64,000 bases of DNA from Planctomycetota bacterium (GCA_026692905.1 JAPLNL010000018.1:62001-126000); one strand, 5' to 3'; shown: positions 1-9,268, counted from the first letter of the stretch. Notes: generated by a model from the sequence alone, not told the origin. A program made the numbers and translations.

Positions 1-725
1 GGCTCTTGCTCAACAGCGCGACTTACCGCCAATCGAGCCGTATGACCCCTGAGTTGCTTTCCCGCGATTCGGAGAACCGACTGCTAGCGCGAGCCAGTCG
101 ATTCCGCATGCCGTCGCTGATCCTTCGCGACTGGTCCCTGTCCGCTGCCCAAATGCTCGACCCTCGCATTTCGGGTGCGCCTGTTTATCCCTACCAGCCA
201 GATGGCATTTGGGAATCATTGGCAATCACCAAGGAACGGGACTTTACCTATCCGGCCTCTAGCGGCAACGACTTGTATCGGCGCAGCCTCTATACCTTCT
301 GGCGACGTACGGTTGGGCCTGCAAATATGTTTGATGCTTCGAACCGCCAAACCTGCCGTGTCCGTCCGTCAACAACGAGCACACCGCTGCACGCGCTTAC
401 CACGCTCAACGATCCCACTTGGGTCGAAGCTGCCCGCGTCCTGGCCGAAAACAGCATGAAACATTCCACGGTGGTCGCCGATCAAATTGCGTTCGCCTTT
501 CGCAAAGTGCTCGGTCGTCCGCCGCGTGACAAGGAACTGGTCACACTTGAGAAGGCGATGCAAAAGCAACTCGCATTTTATTCCGAAGATTTTGTCTCGG
601 CAAAAGCGTTGGTGGAAGTGGGCAATGCGCCGCGAGATACTGCATTAGAACTACCCAAGCACGCAGCATTGTCCGCGGTCTGCTTAGCGATATTGAACCT
701 CGATGAAACGATGACACGAGAGTAA
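1..725 (+). CDS. DUF1553 (PSD1-type) protein, C-terminal part
   Basis: The reading frame is open from the left edge of the window, so only the C-terminal ~240 residues are present and the start lies upstream. The visible part has the typical end of planctomycete DUF1553 proteins: NSATYRQSS, then a stretch around RLLARASRFRMPSLILRDW, a SGAPVYPYQPDGIWE segment, and LHALTTLNDPTWVEAARVLA near residue 125. These proteins are exported and usually carry a DUF1549/DUF1553 pair, often behind a cytochrome c-like domain. Their biochemical role is not established. The stop codon lies 8 bases before the DUF1501 gene, the usual two-gene arrangement in this phylum. Family assignment is firm; function is unknown. 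Confidence 0.85.
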   Translation, partial: LLLNSATYRQSSRMTPELLSRDSENRLLARASRFRMPSLILRDWSLSAAQMLDPRISGAPVYPYQPDGIWESLAITKERDFTYPASSGNDLYRRSLYTFWRRTVGPANMFDASNRQTCRVRPSTTSTPLHALTTLNDPTWVEAARVLAENSMKHSTVVADQIAFAFRKVLGRPPRDKELVTLEKAMQKQLAFYSEDFVSAKALVEVGNAPRDTALELPKHAALSAVCLAILNLDETMTRE

Positions 726-733
726 ATTTACCC

Positions 734-2197
734 ATGGAAAATCTGTTTCAACAAAACATGGCCCGAGTCAATCGGCGTCAACTCTTTGGTTCCGCAGCCA
801 GCGGTGTCGGAGTCGCTGCTCTCGCGTCGTTGCTGGGTGGCAATGCCTTGGCTGACAAATCATCTACAGCAACAGGTTCAAAAGGACTGCCGGATCTGCC
901 GCATCATTTGGCCAAGGCCAAGCGAGTTGTGCTGTTGTGGCAAGGTGGTGGACCTTCGCACGTCGATCTGTTTGATCACAAGCCGACACTACAGGAAATG
1001 GTCGGAAAGGATATTCCCGATTCGATTCGAGGTTCGACCCGACTCTCTACGATGTCGAGCGGATACGGCAAATGGCCCTGTGTACCTGCGATCAAACCCT
1101 TCCAAAACAACGGTCAATCGGGTATCCCATTAAGTTCAATGCTGCCCAAGATCGGTGGAATTGCCGATGAGATGACGCTCGTTAAATCGATGCACACCGA
1201 AGCGGTCAATCACGCGCCCGGGGTCACGTTCTTCTTGACGGGCTCGCAAGTCCCCGGACGTCCAAGCATGGGCTCATGGCTCTCGTATGGTCTTGGTTGC
1301 GAGTCTGAAAATTTACCGAGCTTTGTCGTTATGACGTCGAGTGACAAGTCGAAAACATGCGGACAACTTTTCTTTGACTACTACTGGGGTAGTGGATTCC
1401 TGCCGAGCCGATTTCAAGGAGTTCGGTTTCGCAACACAGGTGATCTCGTTCCCTATCTTGCCAATCCACCTGGTGTTAGCCCATCGGCTCGTCGAGCCTT
1501 GTTGGACGATATCGCAACCATGAACGCTGAGCATCTGGCTGACTACGGCGATCCCGAAATCGACACGAGAATTGCACAGTACGAAATGGCGTTTCAGATG
1601 CAAACCAGCGTACCTGACTTGATCGACTTTTCGAAGGAATCCGCATCGACTATCGAGCGTTATGGCCCCGATGCGCTTGTCAAAGGGACGTTCGGCAACA
1701 ATTGCTTGATTGCTCGTCGACTGCTCGAGCGAGGTGTTCGATTTGTTCAACTCATGCATGCCGGGTGGGACCAACACAACAATCTGTACACGCAATTGGA
1801 ACAGCAATGTGCGGACACCGACGCACCTGCCGCCGCTCTCGTTCAAGACTTAAAAGATCGAGGCATGTTGGAAGATACACTCGTGATTTGGGGAGCCGAG
1901 TTTGGCCGGACCCCATTTGGCCAAGGCGATCCAGCCAAGCCGAATGGCCGCGACCATTTCGGTAGGGCCTTTAGTTGGTGGATGGCGGGAGGTGGCGTCA
2001 AGAAAGGAAATGTCTACGGTGCAACCGACGACTATGGATGGAACGTCACCGAAAATCCAGTTCATGTTCACGACATGCAAGCCACCATTCTGCATCTCTG
2101 TGGCATCGACCACACTCGGTTAACGTACCGATTCCAAGGGCGCCAATTTCGGTTGTCTGACATTCACGGTGAAGTCGTCAAGGGCATAATCGCGTAA
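734..2197 (+). CDS. DUF1501 domain protein with Tat-type signal
   Basis: This 487-residue protein is probably exported in folded form. The N-terminus carries a twin-arginine motif (NRRQLFG, about residues 13-19) followed by an alanine/glycine-rich hydrophobic stretch ending near GNALA. The mature part begins with KRVVLLWQGGGPSHVDLFD, the hallmark of DUF1501, and contains VNHAPGVTFFLTG, LVIWGAEFGRTPFGQG and NGRDHFGRAFSWWMAGGGV. The family is related to sulfatases and alkaline phosphatases, but no catalytic role is proven. It follows a DUF1553 gene after 8 bases, so the two are probably co-transcribed and may act together in the periplasm. A dispersed repeat begins about 20 bases after the stop. 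Confidence 0.9.
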   Translation: MENLFQQNMARVNRRQLFGSAASGVGVAALASLLGGNALADKSSTATGSKGLPDLPHHLAKAKRVVLLWQGGGPSHVDLFDHKPTLQEMVGKDIPDSIRGSTRLSTMSSGYGKWPCVPAIKPFQNNGQSGIPLSSMLPKIGGIADEMTLVKSMHTEAVNHAPGVTFFLTGSQVPGRPSMGSWLSYGLGCESENLPSFVVMTSSDKSKTCGQLFFDYYWGSGFLPSRFQGVRFRNTGDLVPYLANPPGVSPSARRALLDDIATMNAEHLADYGDPEIDTRIAQYEMAFQMQTSVPDLIDFSKESASTIERYGPDALVKGTFGNNCLIARRLLERGVRFVQLMHAGWDQHNNLYTQLEQQCADTDAPAAALVQDLKDRGMLEDTLVIWGAEFGRTPFGQGDPAKPNGRDHFGRAFSWWMAGGGVKKGNVYGATDDYGWNVTENPVHVHDMQATILHLCGIDHTRLTYRFQGRQFRLSDIHGEVVKGIIA

Positions 2198-2216
2198 GGG
2201 ATCGGGAAACGGGCAA

Positions 2217-2268
2217 TAGCACGACGCGCAAGCTAGTGAATCTCTAACACGACGCGCAAGCTAGTGAA
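2217..2268 (+). repeat. Two tandem copies of the ACGACGCGCAAGCTAGTGAA repeat
   Basis: Two nearly identical 24-base units (2217-2240 and 2245-2268) share the 20-base core ACGACGCGCAAGCTAGTGAA. They differ only at the third base of the TAGC/TAAC lead-in. The same core occurs at 5354-5378 and, inverted, at 12632-12656. A partial inverted copy is at 5513-5529 and a diverged one at 58805-58828. All copies are intergenic. Confidence 0.85.
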
Positions 2269-2293
2269 ATGTCCCCTTGAATCACTTTGGTAA

Positions 2294-2344
2294 CCCGACG
2301 CGTAAGCGAGGAATGAGAACCTATTTCCTCGCTCACGCGTCGGG
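2294..2344. repeat. Inverted repeat of the CCCGACGCGTAAGCGAGGA family
   Basis: Arms of 19 bases at 2294-2312 and 2326-2344 are complementary with one mismatch and enclose a 13-base loop. A further partial arm (CCCTCGCTCACGC) starts at 2358. Related copies lie at 9269-9327 and 30401-30419. It sits between the DUF1501 gene and queA and could form a strong hairpin in RNA, but no T-tract follows. I therefore call it a dispersed palindromic repeat and not a terminator. Nothing else was recognised in the 299-base gap 2198-2496. Confidence 0.8.
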
Positions 2345-2496
2345 CTACCAAATAAATCCCTCGCTCACGCTGCGCGTTTCCCAAACCCATCCCTTGCTCA
2401 CGAATAGTTGGGGAAGCGAGAGATTCCAATCTTGGTTAGAATACTCGTTTTGTCAGCAGGTGATTCGGGCTTTCGATCGCTTGCATCCCATGCAAT

Positions 2497-3588
2497 ATGG
2501 ATAACGCAGTGGCCGACCAAACGCATAGTACCAATACGCCCAACGAGCTCGACGATTACGATTTTGAGTTGCCTCGTGAATTGATCGCGCAAGAGCCGGC
2601 AGTTAAAAGGACCGATTCCCGTATGATGGTGATCCATCGAGCCACGGGGCATATCGATCACGTTTCCGTGCGAGACCTTCCGTCGTTCCTTCGGGCAGGC
2701 GATGCGATGGTTGTAAACGATTCCAAAGTCATTCCGGCAAGGCTGATCGGTTATCGCGCTCAAACACGCGGCCGTTGGGAAGGACTTTTTCTCCGCGAGG
2801 AAAACGGCGTCGCTGAACTTATTTGCAAAACCCGTGGCCGGATTTTAGCGGGCGAAGAGATCGTGATCCGCGATCCGGAAGGCCGCGAAACACAGAAGTT
2901 GATTGTGGTTGCAGAATCGGATCGTGGCCACATGCTTTTGAAGCCCGAGCCAAACGTTGCGTGGCTTGAATTGTTGGAGGCCAACGGTCGCGTACCGCTG
3001 CCGCCCTATATCCGAGATGGACAAATGACTTCATTTGACATTGAACGATATCAAACGGTTTACGCTCGCAATCCAGGATCGGTCGCCGCTCCAACCGCGG
3101 GGCTTCATATCACGCAAGATTTGATCCAACGCATTCGTACCGCTGGTGTTGCATTGGTTTCATTGACGCTACATGTTGGCCTGGGGACTTTCCGCCCAAT
3201 CCAAACGACGCGATTGTCGGACCACAAAATGCATAGCGAGTATGCTCAAATCACGGAACCGGTAGTCAAACGATTGACCAGTTGTCGATCCGAAGGGGGG
3301 CGTATCGTTGCGATTGGAACAACGACCACCCGTACCCTCGAAACAGCAGCAGCCGCTGGCAATGATACGCTTGTACCATGGACAGGGCAGACAGATATCT
3401 TTATTCGACCTGGACACCAGTTCAAAGCGGTCGATGTCTTGCTAACGAATTTCCATTTGCCTCGAAGCAGTCTTCTCGTTCTCATTAGCGCTTTTGCTTC
3501 GCGTGAGCTAATTCTCGAAGCCTACCGAAAAGCCATCGAACAAGAGTATCGCTTCTACAGCTATGGCGATTGCATGTTGATCGTATAA
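2497..3588 (+). CDS. queA: S-adenosylmethionine:tRNA ribosyltransferase-isomerase
   Basis: QueA transfers and isomerises the ribosyl group of SAM onto 7-aminomethyl-7-deazaguanine in tRNA, giving epoxyqueuosine at the wobble position. The 363-residue length is normal. Family signatures are clear: DYDFELPRELIAQEP near residues 20-35, VVNDSKVIPARL near 72-83, NPGSVAAPTAGLHIT in the middle, the HVGLGTFRPI segment, and a C-terminus ending YSYGDCMLIV. Family similarity starts around residue 18, so a slightly later start is possible; ATG 2497 is chosen because it is the first ATG in frame. It is followed after 9 bases by the MfnF-like gene. Co-transcription is likely from the spacing, although the pathways are unrelated. 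Confidence 0.95.
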   Translation: MDNAVADQTHSTNTPNELDDYDFELPRELIAQEPAVKRTDSRMMVIHRATGHIDHVSVRDLPSFLRAGDAMVVNDSKVIPARLIGYRAQTRGRWEGLFLREENGVAELICKTRGRILAGEEIVIRDPEGRETQKLIVVAESDRGHMLLKPEPNVAWLELLEANGRVPLPPYIRDGQMTSFDIERYQTVYARNPGSVAAPTAGLHITQDLIQRIRTAGVALVSLTLHVGLGTFRPIQTTRLSDHKMHSEYAQITEPVVKRLTSCRSEGGRIVAIGTTTTRTLETAAAAGNDTLVPWTGQTDIFIRPGHQFKAVDVLLTNFHLPRSSLLVLISAFASRELILEAYRKAIEQEYRFYSYGDCMLIV

Positions 3589-3597
3589 GCCAACCGC

Positions 3598-4737
3598 ATG
3601 ACTTCTTCCATCGATCGCAAAAAACCGCAACCACCTGTCCAAGTGAAAGATCCTTGGGTTGGATTAGATATTGGCGGCGCTAATTTGAAAGCGGCTCACA
3701 CCTCTGGTTGGTCGAATTCAGTGGGCTTTGCCATGTGGCGCGAGTGGCGAACGCTGGCCGTTTCGATTGCAAAACTTCTGGAGGAATGTCCGGCGTTTGT
3801 CGGAGTCGCTGTGACCATGACTGGCGAGTTGGCGGATTGTTTTGCGACCCGAGCAGAAGGCGTCGCGATCATTCTCGAGCAGCTTACGTCGATCCTGCCA
3901 GCTCAAATGGTTCGCATCTACTGCGTGGATGGAACGTGGAAGTCGGTTTCGCAATCAGCTCGTGATCCATGGAGTGTGGCTGCTTCGAACTGGTATGGGC
4001 TTGCCCAGTTTGCGGTGCGTCTAGTGGGGACCAAATCGTGCTTGTTGATCGACACTGGGTCGACTACCACTGACTTGATCCCGATTCGCAATGGCCAGAT
4101 TCAACTTGAGGCGAAGACGGACTCGCAACGATTGCAGGCTGGGGCGTTGGTGTACACCGGGATCGAGCGATCCAACGTTGCTGCGATTTTGCCTGAAGTC
4201 ACTCTTTTTGGTGTGCCGTGTCCAGTTATGAATGAACAATTCGCAACCATGCGAGACGTCTATCTATGGCGGGGTGAAATGCAGGATGAGCCCGAATGCT
4301 GCGACACAGCAGATAGCAAGCCTGCGACACGCGAAGCCGCACGCTATCGGCTTGCCCGTATCGTTGGCGAAGATGGCTCAACGCTTGCCGACTCCGATGT
4401 CGATCAATTGGCACAGCAGATAGCCAGAGCTCAAACGCAGCTTGTTGCCAGAGCTTTCTTGAAACTGACGGCGGCATCGACGACGAAAGCATCGGCACGT
4501 AGGAAGAAAAAAGCGGAAATGGATCCGGTACTCGTAGACCGTGGCGGGCATGCATTTGAGTGTGTTGCCATGAGTGGACACGGTGATTTCTTGATTGAAA
4601 GTGCGCTGGCGGCCTGCGGCTGGGATGGTGAGCGTATTCGACTGCAGGACACATTAGGAAGTGAGCTATCGCGATGCGCTCCCGCGTATGCGATTGCGGT
4701 CCTTGCCTCGGAGGGGTCGAGTGAATGCCCGACTTGA
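3598..4737 (+). CDS. MfnF-like hydantoinase/oxoprolinase-family protein of the H4MPT C1 pathway
   Basis: This 379-residue protein belongs to the ASKHA-fold group annotated as probable H4MPT-linked C1 transfer pathway protein. It has a phosphate-binding signature GLDIGGANLKAAH near residues 22-34 and a second one, LLIDTGSTTTDLIPI, near 142-156. In Methanocaldococcus the relative MfnF joins the aminomethyl-furan-methyl diphosphate to gamma-glutamyltyramine to form the methanofuran core. Planctomycetes and methylotrophs carry bacterial versions for methylofuran. The next gene overlaps it by 13 bases and encodes a kinase resembling MfnE, which makes that diphosphate. The context therefore supports cofactor synthesis for formaldehyde oxidation. 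The family is clear; the exact reaction is inferred. Confidence 0.75.
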   Translation: MTSSIDRKKPQPPVQVKDPWVGLDIGGANLKAAHTSGWSNSVGFAMWREWRTLAVSIAKLLEECPAFVGVAVTMTGELADCFATRAEGVAIILEQLTSILPAQMVRIYCVDGTWKSVSQSARDPWSVAASNWYGLAQFAVRLVGTKSCLLIDTGSTTTDLIPIRNGQIQLEAKTDSQRLQAGALVYTGIERSNVAAILPEVTLFGVPCPVMNEQFATMRDVYLWRGEMQDEPECCDTADSKPATREAARYRLARIVGEDGSTLADSDVDQLAQQIARAQTQLVARAFLKLTAASTTKASARRKKKAEMDPVLVDRGGHAFECVAMSGHGDFLIESALAACGWDGERIRLQDTLGSELSRCAPAYAIAVLASEGSSECPT

Positions 4738-5357
4738 TTGAACGCGTCGTGATCAAAATTGGCGGTGCAACTCTCTTTCAAACGAACGGCTTCGGTCGCG
4801 AATTGAACGCACTGCTTCGGGAGAACGAAGGAGCGCAAGTGTGGTTGATAGTAGGGGGCGGAGACCTGGTCGAAGCCATGCGAACCGCGCATCGCATTTA
4901 TCCCAACTTGGACGATGAAGAACTCCATTGGCGATGTGTCGAACTGCTGGACCATACTTGGGCTATTGCCAAACAAATTTATGGATACGGAGTTGCCATT
5001 GAAACAACCGAAGAACTTGCCATGTATTCTCGGCAACAACCTACGCCTGGAGTCCTTTGGGTCCGCGTCCAATCGTTCTACAGTCGAGCGGCAAGTCATG
5101 CATTGCCGATCGCATGGCAACCGTGCCCAAATTGGAATACCACGACCGACGTGCTCGCCTGGCTCTTGGGTAAAGCGATCGACGCGGATCGCGTGCTTTT
5201 GCTCAAGCAATGCGAATGCGATCCGAACTGGACCTTTGCTCAAGCCGCCAAACTAGGAGTCATCGATTCCGAGTTAGCCAGATTGATAGAAGCAAACCCA
5301 AGCGTTCGGCCAACTGTGCAGCTAAGCAACCTCAATCTCTCAGCGCGGCACACTTAG
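4725..5357 (+). CDS. MfnE-like amino acid kinase family protein
   Basis: This 210-residue protein has the amino-acid-kinase fold signature: VVIKIGGATLF near residues 8-18 and VWLIVGGGDLVEAMR near 38-52, with a late WNTTTDVLAWLLGKAIDADRV segment typical of the nucleotide-binding half. Bacterial homologues sit in tetrahydromethanopterin-linked C1 gene clusters, and the archaeal relative MfnE phosphorylates [5-(aminomethyl)furan-3-yl]methyl phosphate. The start codon lies inside the 3' end of the MfnF-like gene (13-base overlap), which suggests translational coupling. The substrate is inferred from family and neighbour; other small-molecule kinases cannot be excluded from sequence alone. Confidence 0.7.
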   Translation: MPDLIERVVIKIGGATLFQTNGFGRELNALLRENEGAQVWLIVGGGDLVEAMRTAHRIYPNLDDEELHWRCVELLDHTWAIAKQIYGYGVAIETTEELAMYSRQQPTPGVLWVRVQSFYSRAASHALPIAWQPCPNWNTTTDVLAWLLGKAIDADRVLLLKQCECDPNWTFAQAAKLGVIDSELARLIEANPSVRPTVQLSNLNLSARHT

Positions 5358-5529
5358 CACGACGCGCAAGCTAGTGAACCACTACGCACTTTTATGAATT
5401 ACGTAGGCGATATTGCGCTGCTGATAGACAATCGGTCTTGCCGCACGCTACCTTCGCGGAGCGAAGGGCGACATCGTCGCTCAGCGACGATTGCGTACAC
5501 ACGCCCAGGATTCTTGCGCGTCGTGCTAA
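5354..5529. repeat. Composite palindromic element bounded by a perfect 17-base inverted repeat
   Basis: The gap 5358-5771 holds no convincing gene. A full copy of the ACGACGCGCAAGCTAGTGAA repeat at 5354-5378 and an inverted partial copy at 5513-5529 give a perfect 17-base terminal inverted repeat (5354-5370 with 5513-5529). Inside are two small hairpins: CCTTCGC/GCGAAGG at 5451-5467 and ATCGTCGC/GCGACGAT at 5473-5491. The layout resembles a small non-autonomous element or a mosaic of REP-type palindromes. The remainder of the gap, 5530-5771, shows nothing I recognise. Confidence 0.65.
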
Positions 5530-5771
5530 GGGACTTGCAATTCAACTACATCGAGCTGGAGCCAAATGCCAACTTGAAAATACGGCTATCGCGTAGGCCG
5601 AGAGCGACCCAGTACAACACGCCAATGATGACTGGGAATTCGAAGTCGTCGTTAACTCGGACGTGCGTCGCGATCGCGCCCCCGAGGTAAGCCGTCACAA
5701 GAATAGCCGCCACACTTAGTCGATACTAAGGATACTAAATCGACATGCCTTACAATTTTTGCATCTAGTTT

Positions 5772-6485
5772 CTATTGCGAAGACGCTTGCGATTCCGAGC
5801 CGTTGAGCATTTCACCAAGCTCGAGCCCGGTTAAAGCTCTCGCCCGTCTCGCCAACCAAAAGAAGAGACCTAAAGTCATAAGCGTCGAGGGAACGGCGAT
5901 GAATGGATAGCTCAGCAGGGTCAAGCGGCCCAGCTCCTGGTTGAAGGCTTCTGTGCCAGCAGGGCTCGAGACCACCCATCGCGATAAGAAGTAATTGACG
6001 ACGGCGGAGAAGAAAAACGTACCTGCCAACATCGCTGTGGCAGTACGTAGCATTTGCTCAAACGGCGAGCGCGTTCCCTTGCTTGCAAGCCCTTCGTTCA
6101 CGCGGTCGACATCAAACAACGTTTCGTTGAATACGAGCAGATGGATAAGCGGTGTTCGTGTCCAAGTTGACCCCAAGATGACAATTCCTATCAAAGATGG
6201 CACAGCCGCTTCCTTGATAGCAAGCCATTTTGCGTCTAGTTCAAGCAGCCCGATGCCACCCGTTAACAGCGTGCTGACCACTCCGAGCACTGCCAACCAA
6301 TTCACTTTGCGTCGACGCCATCCATCGTAGATCCCCCACGCGAACGGGAATGCCAACGCGAGTAAAAGGGCATTAAGTGGCCCCAATTTCTCCACACCGC
6401 TATACTTCATCAAAACAATCGCTGGAGCGACGATCGTTACAGCGATCTCTAAAAGAGGATTGGGTTTAGAAGCTTGTTGCGTCAT
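5772..6485 (-). CDS. VC0807-family membrane protein
   Basis: The 237-residue product has several hydrophobic segments and the conserved pattern of the VC0807 family: LMKYSGVEKLGP near the N-terminus, LAFPFAWGIYDGWRRRKVNW, LTGGIGLLELDAKWLAIKEAAVPSLIG, and PAGTEAFNQELGRLT followed by a final transmembrane helix. The frame is open for 41 codons upstream, but the ATG at 6485 (MTQQASKPNP) is preferred because family similarity begins there. It is an inner-membrane protein of unknown function, transcribed alone and divergently from the gene at 6850. Confidence 0.8.
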   Translation of the reverse strand: MTQQASKPNPLLEIAVTIVAPAIVLMKYSGVEKLGPLNALLLALAFPFAWGIYDGWRRRKVNWLAVLGVVSTLLTGGIGLLELDAKWLAIKEAAVPSLIGIVILGSTWTRTPLIHLLVFNETLFDVDRVNEGLASKGTRSPFEQMLRTATAMLAGTFFFSAVVNYFLSRWVVSSPAGTEAFNQELGRLTLLSYPFIAVPSTLMTLGLFFWLARRARALTGLELGEMLNGSESQASSQ

Positions 6486-6849
6486 AAGAGCATTAATAAT
6501 TTTGATTGATAGGGTAGTTTGATTTCTCTTCCATGTCACAACCGAAAGGTATTGCGACACACCGTGGATCGCTCTTGCCGAGAGTGACTCGCACTGACAA
6601 TGCGGCATTCAAATCGATCGGAAATCCAAATCGGTCGCCGTATCGGACATAACTCGGCAAGATTCTACACCACGGCTCAGCGAGACAGAAACAGGCGTTC
6701 TGTAATGGTTTTGTCGATTGAAGCGATTTTGCTTCGTCTCGACCGAAAATTTCTGTCTGCCCCACGTGGATTGCAAACCAAGGATCTCGCTTGTGACCCA
6801 TGTTTTCGGAGCTAGTTTTCTACTCGTGGTTTCCTTGGATTTATTGCAC
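6486..6849. other. Divergent intergenic region, 364 bases
   Basis: This stretch separates the minus-strand VC0807 gene from the plus-strand gene at 6850 and should contain promoters for both. I see no repeat, hairpin, RNA gene or clear -35/-10 pair that I can defend. Confidence 0.4.
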
Positions 6850-8349
6850 ATGTCCGCTGAACGTTTCAATTTCGAACGCCCAAACACTGAACGTAAAGCC
6901 CTCGCCGTCAACCTCGACCCGCACCGCTATGGCACCTTTGCGGAAATCGGTGCGGGCCAAGAGGTGGTACGCTGGTTCTTTCGAGTCGGAGGGGCCGCTG
7001 GCACGATAGCCAAGAGTATGTCCGCGTATGACATGACCGTTAGCGACGCGATTTATGGCCAATGCGAACGCTATGTTTGTCGTAAACGACTTGAGGACAT
7101 GCTGGACCACGAACACACTCTCAACCTCGAACGACTCAGCGAGAGCCGTGGAGACACAACCTCGTTTTTCGCTTTCGCTGACACCGTCTCGGCACGCAAT
7201 TTCAAAGGCACAAATGATTGCCACGGATGGATGGGGGTCCGATTTCAATCTCACCCTGGCGACCAAGATAGTCAGATTATTATCCACGTCCGGATGCTCG
7301 ATACCGAAAACGCGTTACAACAGGAAGCTATTGGTATCATCGGAGTCAACCTCCTCTACGGCGCGTTCTTTCTCAATCACGAACCGGATCAATTGATCGA
7401 GTCGTTATTGGACAACCTTAGCACCCGCCGGATCGAAATCGATATGATCGAATTTTCTGGCATCGCCTTCCGGCATGTCGATAATCGTGTCATGAGTTTG
7501 CGACTGGTTCAGCTTGGGCTAAGCAACGCCGCTATGTTTTCAGCTCGCGGTGAAGTGCTGCAGCCATCGGAAGTTCTATACAAGAAACCGATCTTGGTCG
7601 AACGAGGCAGCTTTCGCCCACTCACGAATGTCAACTTAGACATTCTTCGATCAGCACACGAAAAATTCAGCCTTGAACCAGACGTGGAAGCTGACCAAGT
7701 GGTCACACTTGCTGAAATCACGATGCGCAATCTTACGGCAAACGGAGATATCGACTTACAAGACTTCCTAGCCCGTGTCGACCTTTTGGCAGCTTGTGGA
7801 ATGACCGTATTGATCTCGGACTACTTCGAATACTACCGACTCGCTGCTTACTTAGCTCGTTACACCAAGAACAAAATCGGTATCACGATGGGGGCGGGCA
7901 GCCTTTGTGACTTGTTCGACGACAAGTACTACTCAGAGCTAGACGGCGGGATCCTGGAATCTTTTGGTCGGTTGTTCAAGAACGATCTCAAGCTTTACAT
8001 TTACCCACTGCTCAATCGCGAAACCGGCGAACGGACCACGGTCGACAATTTGGAAGTGGCTCCCGGGCTAAGAAAGCTCTATGAGTATCTTGTCGACAAA
8101 GGCTGCATTGAGCAACTAGATAACTTCAATCCACAGAACCTTGCCACGTTTTCGCGTGAGGTCCTTTGTCAGATTCAAGCGGGCGATCCAAGCTGGGTAG
8201 ACCACGTGCCTGTCGAAGTTGCGGAAGTGATTCAACGCAGAGGGTTCTTTGGCTATCGAAGATCGCCTGCGGCAAAGGAAGTGGCCCCTGCATTCATTTC
8301 TGCCAGCGTCAACAATACCACGTTCACAACGACTTCGGCGGCTCGTTAG
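6850..8349 (+). CDS. Conserved protein of unknown function
   Basis: This 499-residue, apparently cytosolic protein has no signal peptide or membrane segment. I recognise it as a widespread conserved bacterial family with an N-terminus of the form [20 protein letters not shown], followed by [24 protein letters not shown] and, near residue 105, [13 protein letters not shown]. Homologues have carried unreliable names (nucleotide adenylyltransferase or TonB receptor) that nothing visible here supports. The frame is open upstream to 6718, but the family N-terminus fits ATG 6850. Its 3' end overlaps the convergent cyclophilin gene by 26 bases. I assign no function. Confidence 0.75.
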   Translation: MSAERFNFERPNTERKALAVNLDPHRYGTFAEIGAGQEVVRWFFRVGGAAGTIAKSMSAYDMTVSDAIYGQCERYVCRKRLEDMLDHEHTLNLERLSESRGDTTSFFAFADTVSARNFKGTNDCHGWMGVRFQSHPGDQDSQIIIHVRMLDTENALQQEAIGIIGVNLLYGAFFLNHEPDQLIESLLDNLSTRRIEIDMIEFSGIAFRHVDNRVMSLRLVQLGLSNAAMFSARGEVLQPSEVLYKKPILVERGSFRPLTNVNLDILRSAHEKFSLEPDVEADQVVTLAEITMRNLTANGDIDLQDFLARVDLLAACGMTVLISDYFEYYRLAAYLARYTKNKIGITMGAGSLCDLFDDKYYSELDGGILESFGRLFKNDLKLYIYPLLNRETGERTTVDNLEVAPGLRKLYEYLVDKGCIEQLDNFNPQNLATFSREVLCQIQAGDPSWVDHVPVEVAEVIQRRGFFGYRRSPAAKEVAPAFISASVNNTTFTTTSAAR

Positions 8350-8959
8350 TTTCTTTCAACTCACCGCAGTCCTTGATCATAATGAACGCTTGAGTGGCCC
8401 CGGATTCGCTGCCCAAGCGTTCAATTTGTTTAACCACAGCCATCCCTTCGAGTACCTTTCCGAAAACAACGTGTTTCTTGTTCAAGAATGGAGTGGGGAC
8501 AGTCGTGATAAAGAATTGGGAACCGTTGGTGCCTGGCCCTGAATTTGCCATACTGAGCAAACCGGGGACATCGTGTGGGAAGAGAAACCCTTCATCGGCA
8601 AACTTCTCACCATAGATGCTTTCGCCCCCGGTGCCGTTTCCCTTGGTGAAGTCGCCACCTTGTATCATAAACCTGGGAATGACTCGGTGAAAAAAACTTC
8701 CTTTGAAGTGCAGCGGCTTTCCCAACTTGCCCTCTCCTTTTTCGCCCGTGCATAGGCAACGGAAGTTTTCTGTGGTTTTCGGCAACTCATTGCCGTAGAG
8801 TCCCATCACAATCCGACCTGCATCTTGGTCTCCAATAGCAATATCAAAATAGACCTTAGAAGTAACTTTTCCAGCTGAGCCAGCATCCGAGCAACCAGAG
8901 AAAGCGATAGCCGTACCAAACAAGAAAAGGATACGGACCGCTGAGGCGAATCGACGCAT
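8324..8959 (-). CDS. Cyclophilin-type peptidyl-prolyl isomerase, lipoprotein
   Basis: The 211-residue product catalyses cis-trans isomerisation of peptidyl-proline bonds. The cyclophilin core is complete: [16 protein letters not shown] carries the catalytic arginine, and [17 protein letters not shown] and [14 protein letters not shown] follow. The CLCTGEKG insert is of the type seen in eukaryote-like cyclophilins. The N-terminus [20 protein letters not shown] leads into SGCS, a plausible lipobox with Cys near residue 23, so the enzyme is probably membrane-anchored outside the cytoplasm. ATG 8959 is chosen because it gives this signal; an ATG at 8977 is also in frame. Confidence 0.9.
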   Translation of the reverse strand: MRRFASAVRILFLFGTAIAFSGCSDAGSAGKVTSKVYFDIAIGDQDAGRIVMGLYGNELPKTTENFRCLCTGEKGEGKLGKPLHFKGSFFHRVIPRFMIQGGDFTKGNGTGGESIYGEKFADEGFLFPHDVPGLLSMANSGPGTNGSQFFITTVPTPFLNKKHVVFGKVLEGMAVVKQIERLGSESGATQAFIMIKDCGELKETNEPPKSL

Positions 8960-9005
8960 GTTGAACTCCAGAATCATTGAACGTAGTGAATCAGTTCTTG
9001 TAAGT

Positions 9006-9137
9006 TTAATTCTTGCCACAACAAAATTTGTATTTGAGGCCACTGTTACAGTCACAAAGTGCATGGATCGAACCATCGGTTGCGTCGATCAGGGGTTGTG
9101 CGTATGCGACCATGGCCTCTGCTATTGCACCTACCAA
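9006..9137 (-). CDS. Tiny SEC-C motif protein
   Basis: This 43-residue ORF ends in [16 protein letters not shown], a good match to the zinc-binding SEC-C motif (CxCxSGxKYKxCC) found at the C-terminus of SecA and many small proteins. A TTG start at 9137 is preceded, six bases upstream, by a perfect AAGGAGG Shine-Dalgarno (9144-9150), which is the reason for this start; an internal ATG at 9116 would give 36 residues. The N-terminal half reads [20 protein letters not shown]. The gene ends 47 bases upstream of the cyclophilin start on the same strand. It could be an intact microprotein or a shortened relative of a longer SEC-C protein. Confidence 0.5.
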   Translation of the reverse strand: MVGAIAEAMVAYAQPLIDATDGSIHALCDCNSGLKYKFCCGKN

Positions 9138-9268
9138 AAAAATCCTCCTTGTCCCATTGCATTCAAAACCGTTAGTTGTGGCCGCTATTGCAAGATTCGG
9201 ATTGTTTAAGATAACGATTCGACAGGAAAAAAGGAACTGGTAAGGCAAGCGTGGGGCTGCATTATCCC

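Noticed and set aside
4226-5243. Long minus-strand ORFs under the MfnF/MfnE genes
   Set aside because: They are antisense shadows of two well-supported genes and have no recognisable motifs.
5394-5690. 98-codon plus-strand ORF after the MfnE-like gene
   Set aside because: It lies across the palindromic element, has a biased Arg/Ser-rich composition and matches no family I know; it is an artefact of the repeats.
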